A stretch of 64,000 nucleotides of DNA from Litsea cubeba (lineage: Eukaryota; Streptophyta; Magnoliopsida; Laurales; Lauraceae). The stretch is taken from positions 54,889,852-54,953,851 of the forward strand of contig CM022949.1 in NCBI GenBank assembly GCA_012931725.1, read 5' to 3'. Made by a program: the position numbers and the translations under genes. Below, one piece after another: positions 47,070 through 57,797 of the stretch. The notes under the pieces are model-generated. The model did not search any database, was not told the DNA's origin, and saw only the letters and a program-made list of their open reading frames with translations. Each line of letters begins with the position of its first letter. Position 1 is the stretch's first letter.

Positions 47070-48608
47070 GTATATTAATGCATTCGTTACTGTTTTTCTA
47101 TTCAATTACGTGAACTAGTAGTCCTAATGAACTTGCTCTAGTACTTGCCTCATTAGTTGGAGCCTTGGAGGTGCATAACCAATCGCTACTGGTGTTATTA
47201 ATTTATCCTTATTGTTAGAAAAATTATTATTATTGCTGTTGTTGATGTTTTTGGTTTCCTTCAGAATTGATCGTGGATGCAATTCTTTTGTTACAGAGCC
47301 GAACCCATTACAATGTAGCTGTAGGTGCAGAAAATAATGACCCACAATAAGAGGGTGCCTTACAGGACTTCCGAGAAGATGGTGTTGACTGGGAATGACT
47401 GGATGCCGTCCGGAAGCCTGAAAGGGAATAGCAAACGGTCAGAGGACCCTGGCCTGGGCGGCGCAAGGCTCTCCGATGCCAAAGTCAGTATGGGAACTGG
47501 AACAATGGAAGGAGAGGGAGAAGAGAGACAGAGTAAGGGCTCTATGAATGAGATTGTGTGTACCTTGCATGGTGCATGGAGTTCTATTTGTAGAGGTTTG
47601 GATCGTATCTTTCAGAGGATATCTTGGTGTGGGTCCCATGATTTGACTGGGAAGTCATGATCAGCCCACAAAGTAATAAATGCAGTCTAATCCGGCCCAC
47701 TTTGCATTTAATGCTAGTCGGATCAGCCCACATTGCATTAAATGCACGTCTTATTGGGCCAGATTGTGTTGGGCGCCTTTGGCGGTTGGGGTACCATCGG
47801 ATCTGCCCTCGGGCCTTGCCCTGATGTGGCCTCAGCCGCTGGATGTCGCCATGTCAGCGATCTGGTGAAGATAATGGACGGCTGGATGTCACATCTGTCT
47901 TATTGGCTCGCGCCCCTATTCCTCCACGTGTCTGACATCGTGGGGAATGAGGGGTGTGAGTGAAGGTTCTTTCTTACCTCGGCTTTCGTCTAGACTCCTT
48001 CAGCCGAGGTGGTGCTCTCTACCGAGGTGGGCACATGAAACAGCCGAGCTCGGCTATAGCGGTTCAGACATGCTTGACTTCGGCCGAAGACCCTGCCCTG
48101 ACAGCCGAGGTGAAACTGATGCCATGTGGGTGGCACGCGAAGGGCACGTGAGAGTGCTTAGTCTCATCTGATGGCTGTGATTAGCGTAATCCTGTGTTTC
48201 CGGAAATCTCCCCACACAATTGCCCCCTAGCTTCTGGCCTCGCGTAGAACGTCAGTGTCGTGAGGTCGGGAGCTATGTGACGGGTCTGTATGGAGGAGGG
48301 AGCCCCTTTCGGCCCTGATTCGCGGTCGCTTCGGATGATCAAGGTAATAACTGGCGTCCCTTATTCAATGCTGAAGACAGGTCGACGGCTCCACGCGTCA
48401 TCTCCTGGATCGTTGTCTGTCTCCTCGGGGTCGTACGCGCCGCCTCGTCAGGGGCGCAATCAATTCTTGAAATGATTCGCGCAGTCCCCTCGAGATCGTA
48501 CGCGCCGCCTCATCAGGGGCGCAATCAATTTTTGAAATGATTCGCGCAGAACCCCAGGAGGCGCCCCCTGGCGCGCCCAATTAGGGTTTCTGGAAAGGGA
48601 GCCTCTCT

Positions 48609-48617
48609 TCTATATAT
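48609..48617 (+). promoter_or_regulatory. TATA box of the exon-2 insertion
   Basis: CTATATATAGG about 230 bp before the ATG at 48842. A GTAAGT...TTTTTAG stretch (48780-48831) looks like an intron in the leader. Confidence 0.55.
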
Positions 48618-48841
48618 AGGGCAATCGAGGTTCGTTTTACCCTTCGTTTGCTATTCTGAATCAGAGGCGAGCATCAGAAGTGGGAAAGCTACTGTGAGGG
48701 AGCCTCATCTGAGAAGTGGTGCGCTGCTGAGGTTGAGTCTCTCCGCTGTCCAGCATCTTCGTTCTACTTCCGTGCTTCCGTAAGTTCCTCCTGCTCTGCC
48801 TCTTCTTCTGCGGGTTTCTCTGTTTTTAGACTGGGATAGGA

Positions 48842-49146
48842 ATGGGGATTTATAGCCACTGGTTAGAGAGCGAGGCAGCGATCGAGGGTTTCAGGTCGGC
48901 CTTTAGGATCCCTGCCGATGTCCAAATCAGGGGCGGTGAACCCCGTGGCTACAACCCTCGCGACTTTTCGGGAGGTTGGATGCCTTTTCCGCTAGTGGCC
49001 GTGATAGAAGGCGGGGTCCGATTTCCACTTCACCCACTTCTCAGGAGATGCCTTAGTCAATGGTGTCTCTGCCCCTGCCAACTGCTGCCGAATGCCTTCA
49101 AGATCGTGATGGGCACGACCAAGTTGAATGAGGTCCTGGGCACCGA
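48842..49146 (+). pseudogene. Gag-like N-terminal domain (putative gypsy-type transposon protein)
   Basis: About 100 codons from ATG 48842 (MGIYSHWLESEAAIEGFRSA). The segment GWMPFPLVAVIEGGVRFPLHPLLRRCLSQWCLCPCQLLPN resembles, in two stretches (EGGVRFPLHPLLR and CPCQLLPNAFK), the plant 'putative gypsy type transposon' domain (PF04195-like) found at the N-terminus of some Tat-type gag proteins. It is cut after LNEVLGTD, where the SINE sequence begins. The frame to 49306 reads through SINE DNA and is not meaningful. The family assignment is from memory of the motif. Confidence 0.55.
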
Positions 49147-49306
49147 CTATCCCCTGTGGGGGACATACAACCATCCGGGCACCGCCACGCGGACGCTGGA
49201 TGAGTTAACGTCCCTACAAAAAGGCCGGCCTTTTTGTAGGGACGTTAACTCATCCAGCGTCCGCGTGGCGGTGCCCGGATGGTTGTATGTCCCCCACAGG
49301 GGATAG
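49147..49306. repeat. Perfect 80-bp-arm palindrome
   Basis: Arms 49147-49226 and 49227-49306 with no spacer, centred on AAAAAGGCCGGCCTTTTT. Each arm is the 3' end of the SINE-like unit. Confidence 0.95.
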
Positions 49307-49711
49307 GCGGGGCCCAGGGCCCCGGGCTCATTTGTGTACACTTGGGGACGGCTTATTACGGTGCGCCCTTACATGCTTTTGACTCCGGAGAGTGGCCTCC
49401 CCAGGACTCGAACCCGCAACCTCTCACCATGTGATAAAGGTATTTTGGGAAGCATCCTGGTACCACTTGAGCTAGTAGAGTGGTACCAGGATGCTTCCCA
49501 AAATACCTTTATCACATGGTGAGAGGTTGCGGGTTCGAGTCCTGGGGAGGCCACTCTCCGGAGTCAAAAGCATGTAAGGGCGCACCGTAATAAGCCGTCC
49601 CCAAGTGTACACAAATGAGCCCGGGGCCCTGGGCCCCGCCTATCCCCTGTGGGGGACATACAACCATCCGGGCACCGCCACGCGGACGCTGGATGAGTTA
49701 ACGTCCCTACA
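49235..49711. repeat. Perfect 233-bp-arm inverted repeat with 11-nt loop
   Basis: Arms 49235-49467 and 49479-49711, loop TGAGCTAGTAG. No mismatch was seen. It overlaps the smaller palindrome, so the 3' 80 bp of the unit occurs three times. Confidence 0.95.
49468..49711 (+). mobile_element. tRNA-derived SINE-like unit, plus copy
   Basis: Shows an A-box-like TGAGCTAGTAGAGTGG (49468-49483) and a B box GGTTCGAGTCC with flanking GCGGGTTCGAGTCCTGGGG, spaced as in tRNA genes. A 150-bp unrelated body follows. The 5' acceptor strand matching GGGGAGGCCA is missing, so the unit is 5'-truncated or starts inside the tRNA part. The mirror copy is on the minus strand at 49235-49478 and a third partial copy at 49147-49226. 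Confidence 0.65.
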
Positions 49712-50248
49712 GTAGCAACTGTGGAGGATATGTAATTCCGTATCCTTTAAGTACTGATTCTTACTGTGGTCATCCAAACTACAGAGTGCTCTTTTGCAAT
49801 TCCTCCAGCAGTCAGCTTTACTTCCGCACACTCAATGGCTTATACAATGTCAGTAGCATTAATGCAGATGCTCGAACATTAGTGATCAATCCAGATGTAG
49901 CTCTCTGTTCGACACGGAGAACAAAGATAAGTGATGTAAACCTGAATAGAAGTCAGCCTTTCCGTGTGACAAACAATAACATGATTTTGCTGTTTAATTG
50001 CTCAGCTCCAAAAGGTTCAGCCTTAAATTGTATAGATTCTAGTGCTTGTATTAGATATATGCTAGGAAAAAAGTTGTCTTGTTATAATCAAAAGGACTGT
50101 TGTAGTTATGTTGTTGAAGATTCTCCATATACAGTTGGGGTTTTAAGCACCGGGTGCAATGCTTATGCTACCACTGTTGGCTTGAGTTTACAACCAAGCC
50201 AATACGAGTTGTGGGAGGGAGTTGAAGTTCGTTGGGATCCTCTGCCAG

Positions 50249-50562
50249 GTGATTTTTTTATACATACATTTAGTAGTCTAATTATTACTGACATAGCTAA
50301 TGCCTTTTCTTAGATACACCCCCATTCATTTACTAAAGTACATCAGCTTAATCCATCGTCATTGGCATGAATACATTGAAATGATACTTGACACTCTTAA
50401 TATGTGTAAGGTCGTGTTTTTTGTATAACTAAGACAGTTAAGAAGAGTAAAAGTTTTGTATATCCCATAACAAATTCTTAATTAGTGTTTCTTCTTCTTC
50501 TTCTTCTTCTTTTCCTTGTTGCTAAAATCTTAATCAGTGATTAGTTCTTGTTTTTATTTCAG
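50249..50562 (+). other. Intron 2 of the receptor kinase
   Basis: GTGATT...TTTCAG with a (TTC)n run near 50490. Nothing else seen. Confidence 0.7.
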
Positions 50563-50965
50563 ATAATGCTCGTGATGGATTGAACTCTTTAGGTAGAAAG
50601 AGAATTTTGCCGATTATAGTTTCAACACCAGTTATTATAGGTTCTATTTTGTCGGCGACAATTGTCTACTGCTTGTGGAGAAGGATCAAGAAAAAGGGTA
50701 CGTCAAAAAAGGGGAATTGGTTTTCAGCGTACTTTTGACAGTAGTTTACTTATCCTTTGTTTAAATGCAGTAACAAGATAATTTTTGTTGAATTTTAGTC
50801 TCGGGTGATATAAAATTGCATAGATCTCAAAATGTATCAGCATTTGGAGAAAATAAGAGAGACCTAGATGTGCCATTTTATGAATTTGGATGTGTACGAG
50901 AAGCTACAGAGAACTTCTCAGATTCAAATAAGCTTGGACAGGGGGGATTTGGCCTTGTATACAAG
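50563..50965 (+). pseudogene. Receptor kinase exons 3 and 4: membrane span and kinase P-loop
   Basis: Exon 3 (50563-50697) encodes one membrane span (ILPIIVSTPVIIGSILSATI) followed by a basic stop-transfer stretch (WRRIKKK). Exon 4 (50799-50965) encodes the juxtamembrane region and the start of the kinase, FGCVREATENFSDSNKLGQG then GGFGLVYK, a normal glycine loop. Junctions are GT-AG and phases fit: 1 between exons 2-3 and 3-4, 0 after exon 4. These two exons are undamaged. Confidence 0.9.
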
Positions 50966-51427
50966 GTATATACTTTAGACTTCTCTATTAAATAAACTGA
51001 GGCTTGCGCACTTCTTAATTGAATCCTGATAACTAATTTAAATTAAACACAATAAATCGACTGACTTATTAGACAGAGAGCTATGTCATGTTGCAAACTT
51101 GAATTTGAGTTATAAATATTCACTTAATCTTGACAACTTATGCATCTGAACATTCTTGGTTCATAGTATGACCAAAAACTACAATGACCTAAGTGTAGTT
51201 GTTGGATATTCTTATAGGGACTATTAATTTTATTCAGGTCTTGGCATTAGTCAATCTTAACTATAATACCACTGCAATTTATGTGATTTCTAGGTCAATT
51301 GACAATCAAGGGGAAGAGCCATAACTAATGGTTTGTTGTTTACTAATGAGGGCCGAATGGCTATTATAATACCATTGCAATTGCTATGATTTTTAAGTCC
51401 ACTGCTAATGAAGGAGAAGAGGAATAA

Positions 51428-54106
51428 TGACATGACCCAAGCCCAAGATTTTAATTAAATATGAGTTAACCCCGAGCCGCGTCCATACTTACTCCCGTAG
51501 ACTCCGAATTAACCAAAGTTAAAACGAAACATACGAGGGATATCATACATTCACAATTATGCGGAAATATACATACATCAATTACAAATATACAACGTTC
51601 TCTGTATATAGAACAATTCTTTTAAATCATCCAATTACATATTTAAAATACAATGCAAGGATGATAATATGAAACATGTCAAAACCAATTTCATTTCAAT
51701 GTTTTCATTTCCATTTTTTTCTCAAATACTGTAATAATACGATATCGTGTCATCTCCATTCAACTAGTCCTCCTGGAGGAACTGGAGCGGTCTCCTCCGC
51801 TGGCGCTGCGGCCTCGGTAGGACCGACACGGGCAGCTGGGCCTGTAATGTCATTAATAACACTGTGAATACGACGATTCAGCAATGTATAAACAGATACA
51901 TGATTACACATACTAAACTATACATTTAATCTGCATAAATTGAATATCAGATAACTGCAGACACAATTAAGAATCAATAATTACAAAGTTGGCAAACTAC
52001 AATAACATTTCATATCACATCTTCCTAAAAAGGAAGGAATCATCTTCCCTGAAGGAAGAAAATACAATAACATTATTGTGAGATTTATCAGTGCCCGGGC
52101 TAGGGACTACTGACATCATCACGGAGCTCCGGAACACTCCCAAATCATCTACTGCAGTAGGAATAGCTCATAATGAGCAATAATCAAATAGCTATGTAGT
52201 GTCAGACTCAAGAGTAAACACAATTAACACATTCACAATTAACACATTTACAATTAACACATTTAATCCATTTCAATTCAATTCAACGGATTCGATTCAG
52301 TATATATAATCCATTTCAGATTCAATTCAATTCAATTTACAATTATAACCATTTCTTTCTCCGTTCTAACCAACCATTAAGGTGTAATCCTCGATTATTT
52401 AATGTACGCGTTGTTCTCGATGGACACCACAATTTTATATAAATCTATACATTAAAGTTCCCTTAATTAACACCTATGGATGTATAAATAGTATTAATAG
52501 CCTTGATATAATCAATAGGTTCTTTCTCCATAAATTCAGAAATTTAATCTAAAAATTTTCAATGTCGGTTAACTGTTCGGTCACCTATTGGTCGACTGAA
52601 TTGTACTGGGTTAACCGAACCTCCTCGGTCAGCTTTCCATAAGCTTGTTTTTCCACTTAAATCCAGTTCCTAAACGTCGGTTCCTTCCTCGGTTAACCCC
52701 TCTGTTCACTCTCGGTTTGCATTCCAGAAGCCTTAATTTCCTGGAACTCAAAACACACACTCGGTCATCTTGTCGGTTGACCGAACACCACCTGTCAGTT
52801 AACCGAGCATAAGTTTGGTCACCTGTCGGTTCACAAACCAGAGGCTTGTTTTTCACTTAGAACTCTAAAGAATGATCGGTTCCCAGTTCGGTCACCTGTC
52901 GGTAAACCGAATTGCCCAGAAAATTCTTCAGAATTCTAAAATGAATTCTGACTTTGAACTCCAAGAGTTCATCAACACTCTTATAATTCATAACCTTTAC
53001 AATAATCAACATGGAACCTCCTGTTCCCTCCTCAACATCATTTCCAAACAATATTCAACCCTTCACATACAATTTAATCAATCCATACACAACCCGATTA
53101 AACAAAAAAGGGTTGATATCACAACTATAACAAATCAAAAGAAAATCTATACAATTTAGCATCTAATCACAACAAACTATTTATACTTGCCTTCAATTGA
53201 AGTTTAACACAAAAACCCCCTTTTCTTTTGAGTTCAATCTGACTCAATTCCTCTCAATCTCAAACCCTAACATCATAAAAACAACCAAAACGAATTTAAC
53301 AAGTTGTTTGAGATGGAAAAGAGTCTAAATAACCTAATTATAACTGAAACTACTCTTAGTACTTACTTGTAGCTCAGCAAAGAGAAAAACTCAGGTTTCC
53401 CTTAACTCTAACTCCAAAGAAACTAGAAGAAAATGATGGAGAAGATGAAGTAGATGAATACAACTCAAAATCCCCTTCAAACCTCTAACTTAGCCGAACT
53501 TTGAGCTTTTGAGAAAGAAGATACGAAGAAAAAGAAAGCAAGGAAGAAAACCTAGGCTTAGCTCTTGATTTTGCTGGAAGGATCGAGTGAAATGAGGAAC
53601 TGGGTTTGCTTTAAACCTTATACAGTAGAAATTTGCAACTTAACCCCCTTCATTACACTTATTCACACTTCAAGTCAAATTATTGCTTAAAACCTTATAC
53701 AGCAGAAATTTGCAACTTAACCCCCTTCATTACACTTATTCACACTTCAAGTCAAATTAAGACCCACTTAACTCATTCCAAGTCAAATGAAATCAAGTAT
53801 ATTATAAAAGTTAAAGTACTCATCGAAATACAGACGATGGTATCAAGCTCCACCATATTCGACGAAATACACGAAAATCCATATTTACAGAAAAGTCCTT
53901 AAAAATCTCATTAACTTGAGTCTAAAATCAACTCAATCAATTTAATCTCTTCCAAACCCATTTCATTAAACTCAATTCATCCACTTGTGACTAACTCAAT
54001 TCATTTTAGTTCTTAATCATCATTAACATAATTAAACATGATTAATCCACACTAATTCCAATTAATTAGTGTTAATCTCAATTAGTTTGGGACGGGGTGT
54101 AATACA
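51428..54106 (-). mobile_element. Solo LTR, Tekay-like, in intron 4
   Basis: Minus strand starts TGTATTACACCCCGTCCC and ends GGTCATGTCA, with no internal region. A neighbouring intron segment (51308, CATAACTAATGGTTTGTTG) suggests the empty site was AATAACTATTGGTTTGT. Flanks ATAAT/ATAAC fit a 5-bp duplication with one change, and the exact ends are uncertain by 1-2 bases. It contains several GGTTAACC-like motifs (52566-52910). A direct repeat of about 72 bp (CTTATACAG.AGAAATTTGC) occurs at about 53616 and 53692. Confidence 0.65.
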
Positions 54107-54338
54107 TAACTATTGGTTTGTCATGTGGGTCCAATTGGCTAAACTAGGATGACAACAATAACATGGCACCACTGAGACACATAGACTAGTGAGAGAATAT
54201 CTTCAGTGTGACACTGCAGTGACATATACACTGATGCAACACTTTGAGGCTCAACTCTAGCCACAAATAATAAAGGTGATGATAATGTTTATGCATAGGT
54301 AAGAGAGACGCTAATAATACATACTTGGAAAAGTACGA

Positions 54339-55050
54339 TGAAGGTTTTTTAGGACCCACTAGCTAGAATGGATTACTAATTCTAATTTAACAAATCAATA
54401 TAGCAGAAATAAACCAATCAAACAATATAGAACTAGCTATCTACCAATCACACACCACAAGAAGGCAGACACAATATTTAGCGTGGAAACCCTATCCAAG
54501 GAGAAAAACCACGATCTAGAAATCAAGATTTTACGAACAATTTACAAGATATACTCACAGGCTCCTTTACCTCAGTCTGTACCTCGACCTAAGGACCGTA
54601 GTTGTTCTTGCACAGAATCCACTAACACGACTTCCACCGTGCACCGTTCTCCTTACTTGATCTCCTCGCACCTTGTCCACCAAGATGATCAATCTTCTAC
54701 AAGAGAGTAGAAGCAGCAAAAACCTTCTAGAGCAGCCCTTCAGAACAATCTCTTAATGACTCTACAGAATAATCACTCTCTAAGATATCTCTGACTCAGA
54801 TTAGTGAGAGTGGTAATATTTAGGGTTAAGAGCAATGCCCTATTTATAGCCACAAGTTCATGCCTTAGTCTTCTAATTAAACTCCAATCAGAAGAGATAT
54901 CATACCCAAACTCTATTTAAGAGTTCTACCCGAACCTGGCATCTGTGTCATTCTCACTATAGCAAGACACTCCTCTGTCTCAAACATGACAGAATTTTCT
55001 GTTAAGAGACTTTTGGCCTAACACAGGGCCGTCTGACTTTTTTCCTAGCA
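54339..55050 (-). mobile_element. 3' LTR of the gag-only copia element
   Basis: Plus-strand ends TGAAGGTTTTTTAGG and TTTCCTAGCA. Flanked on the right by the tract AAAAGGGGGAGAT read on the minus strand. Confidence 0.9.
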
Positions 55051-55387
55051 ATCTCCCCCTTTTGGCAATTCTTGGACAAAATCCCCCTAGAAAAATACAA
55101 TTTGATCTTCCCAAAAGTAAAACCCAAAATACATTGAATTTTGGAAAAAAAAAATCAGCACTGTAGATCTTGTATTGCCTTTGCTTGAACTTTCAGATCT
55201 TGAATTGCCTTGGCTTGTAAAACTCCCCCTAACTTCATTCTTCTCCCCCTGTTTTTGTCCATAATTAATAAACAAATATCATCATGTAGCTTCTATCAAT
55301 CTGGATGCAGTAGCTCCCCCTCAATATTGACTCTCCCTCAATATGATCTTCGTATCAGCACTGGGGTGGGGGACTTGATCTTGTAGA
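55051..55387 (-). other. 3' untranslated part with repeated polypurine tracts
   Basis: Several CCCCCT runs (55052, 55082, 55226, 55243, 55314), i.e. AGGGGG on the sense strand, as in the larger copia element at 27860-28148. Confidence 0.75.
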
Positions 55388-56475
55388 TCATGGGTAATGA
55401 AGCTTAGGCACACACACTTGTAAATTTAAATATTTCAGCAAAGTGTGTACCAATACATAAGGTAGGTCTTCTTTCTTGACCCAGGCAACTGTGGTATTCT
55501 TCTTGGTCAGCTCAGCCTTCTGCGTTTTCCATTGCTTTTGATTTAGTAAACTTCGCAGTTTGTTACAATGGGGTCGAATGTGTCCTTTAATTCCACAATG
55601 ATGACAGGTGGGAATTCGTTCAGGACGTGACACATTCTGCTTCTTTGGAACTTTCTTTGCAACACCAACAACGGGATTAGTAACAACTGATTTTTTAACA
55701 AAATAATTTTTACCTTTGGCATTTGAAGTGGATGCTCCGTTAGCGTAGCCAATGTCATGCTTGTCACTGTTTGTCTTTTGATTGCACAAGATGTCATCTA
55801 ATTTTTTAGACCCGGTATTCATTATGTTCAATGAAGCTTTAGCAGTATCTAACTCAGATAAAACCATCTTGAGTCTTTCATTCAGATCAGAATTCTCTGC
55901 TTTTAAAGTCTTCATATTAGAATTAAGTAAGTCACACTTTTGTGATTCTGCAGTCAATTTGCCAGCCAACTTATTATTTTCATCCTCCAATTTTTGTATT
56001 TTAGCCTGTGAATATGCAAATTCAGCTTTCAAGGAGGAATTATGCTCTTCAGACACTTTTCAGTTTTTGGCCACTTTCTCATTCATCTTCAACATCTTCA
56101 TGGTCTTTGCAAACAATGTTTGATATTCAGCTTGCCAATCATGCTCTTTGACTGACTCACTCTCATCATGATCAGTCCCCTCATCAGAAGAAACTTGTGG
56201 AGTAACAGAACCAGAAGTTGTCATGAATGCGATGATTTTTTCTTTGCTAGTGTCAAGCTTCTCAGATTCAGATCTTTTCAAATTAAAAGCCTTTTTCTTT
56301 TATTTTCTATTATCACAATCACTAGCAATGTGTCCATAACCTTCACACTTATAGCACTTAATCCCTTTAGAAAATCTCTTCTTTACAACAGATTTAGGGA
56401 TTTGGGTAGAAGTGCCTTCACGGTAAATATTCATTCTAGCAATATTTGGATCAACACAATAAAATAGTGTAACCC
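55388..56475 (-). pseudogene. gag: Partial copia gag with two zinc knuckles
   Basis: One minus-strand frame with two stops (near 56297 and TGA 56057-56059). The first knuckle, CYKCEGYGHIASDC, lies only about 130 bp from the primer site, so the capsid part is missing. A Lys/Glu-rich stretch, then a coiled-coil segment (LEDENNKLAGKL, LKAENSDLNERLKMVL) and a second knuckle, CHHCGIKGHIRPHC, follow. The frame ends at 55388. No protease, integrase or RT remains. Confidence 0.85.
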
Positions 56476-56488
56476 GCTCTGATACCAA
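56476..56488 (-). promoter_or_regulatory. Primer binding site of the gag-only copia element
   Basis: Minus strand TTGGTATCAGAGC, adjoining the 5' LTR at 56490. Confidence 0.9.
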
Positions 56489-56489
56489 T

Positions 56490-57195
56490 TGAATGTTTTT
56501 TAGGACCCACTAGAATGGATTACTAGTTCTAATTTAACAAATCAATGCAGCGGAAATAAACCAATCAAACAATATAGAACTGGCTATCTACTAATCACAC
56601 ACCACAAGAAGGCAGACACAATATTTAGCGTGGAAACCCTATCCAGGGAGAAAAACCACGATTTAGAAATCAAGATTTCACTAACAATTTACAAGATATA
56701 CTCACGGGCTCCTTTACTTCAGTCTGTACCTCAATCTAAGGACTGTAGTTGTTCTTGCACAGAATCCACTAACACGACTTCTACCGTGCACCGTTCTCCT
56801 TACTTGATCTCCTCGCACCTTGTTCACCAAGATGATCAATCTTCTACAAAAGAGTAGAAGCAGCAAAAACCTCCTAGAGCAACCCTTCAGAACAATCTCT
56901 CAATGGCTCTAGGGAATAATCTCTCTAAGATATCTCTGACTCAGATTAGTGAGAGTGGTAATCTTTAGGGTTGAGAGCAATACCCTATTTATAACCCCAA
57001 GTTCCTGCCTTAGTCTTCTAATTAAACTCCAATCAGAAGAGAAATCAGACTCAAACTCTATTTAAGAGTTCTACCCGAACTGGGCATCTGCATCATTCTC
57101 GCTATAGCGAGACACTCCTCTGTCTCAAACCTGACAGAATTTTCCGTCAAGAGACTTTTGGCCTAACACATGGCCGTCTGACTTTTTTCCTAACA
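56490..57195 (-). mobile_element. 5' LTR of the gag-only copia element
   Basis: 706 bp, plus-strand ends TGAATGTTTTTTAGG and TTTCCTAACA; followed by TACGA. Confidence 0.9.
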
Positions 57196-57797
57196 TACGA
57201 TATGAACTTTTGGACCTCAAAATGAATGGTGCAGAAAGTATTGAAAAGTGGGTCTTCAATCCAACAAGAATGAGTGTTAAATTTTGGTGAGTGTCAATAA
57301 TTTTGGAGGGGATAGTGATAAGGGGGTTTCCTTGATGATGGAGAGCCTATGTGGGCCCCATAGAGTGTAGCTTTTGAGTTTATATGAGCAACATCTTCCA
57401 TGGGATCATATGTTTTTGTAGTGCAATAGAATGTTGAGAAAACATAATAAAGAGATGAATTTATAGTGACCCAACGAAGTTCATCGCACCATCACGCCAA
57501 TAAATACCATTGTTGTATATACAAAAGAAAATCTTTATGGTCCATTGTTTTAACTATTTTGGTAACATAAATAAATTCTTGGTAGACTGAGTAATAGTGC
57601 ATTTGTAACAATGTTTCAACATTTCCTAAACGCCTTCATGCTATTCCATGGTCAACTTTTCCTTTGAATTCTGTTCTTTTAGGAATTAAATTTTTAATTT
57701 CTTTTCGTCTTAGTTTTGCTTGCATCTTGAATATACTGACATGCGTCTTTCTGCTTCATGTATTTCATTTTATTTGACTATGACATTAATATTTTAG

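Larger units (their letters stand above)
47326..49711 (+). mobile_element. LTR-like insertion in exon 2 ending in a SINE palindrome
   Basis: Begins TGCAGAAAATAATGACCC and ends CCCTACA, so TG...CA. It is flanked by GTAGG (left) and GTAGC (right), an imperfect 5-bp duplication. The left 1.8 kb is GC-richer than its surroundings and holds a TATA box, a leader with a possible intron and a gag-like frame. The right 565 bp is a palindromic SINE cluster. There is no second LTR, so this is either a truncated element hit by SINEs or a rearranged composite. Boundaries rest on restored exon frame. Confidence 0.7.
47297..50248 (+). pseudogene. Receptor kinase exon 2: WAK-type cysteine-rich domain, split by an insertion
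   Basis: The exon starts after acceptor TTACAG at 47297 (EPNPLQCSC), is broken after GTAG at 47324, and resumes at 49712 (NCGGYVIPYPLSTDSYCG). Joining the outer parts restores the frame. The domain has the GUB_WAK_bind pattern: CGG-x-x-IPYPLS, CGHPNY, LFCN, then VSSINADARTLVI and a second Cys-rich part (CSAPKG, SACIRYMLG, KDCCSYVV). It ends at donor GTGATT (50249). S-domain kinases with this extra WAK-like ectodomain are known in several dicots. GUB-type domains bind pectin in WAKs; binding here is inference. Confidence 0.8.
54339..57195 (-). mobile_element. Gag-only copia element in intron 4
   Basis: A 2857-bp minus-strand element with TACGA duplications (54334-54338 and 57196-57200), LTRs of about 710 bp, a tRNA-iMet primer site and a polypurine tract. 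The interior holds only the 3' part of gag; the 5' part of gag and all of pol are absent. With clean ends and duplication, it may have moved in this short form using another element's enzymes, as proposed for TR-GAG elements, or been deleted later. The gag style is SIRE-like. Confidence 0.9.

Noticed and set aside
49479..49560. A tRNA gene
   Set aside because: A- and B-box-like motifs are present but the 5' acceptor strand and a clear anticodon arm are missing; a SINE-like unit explains it better.
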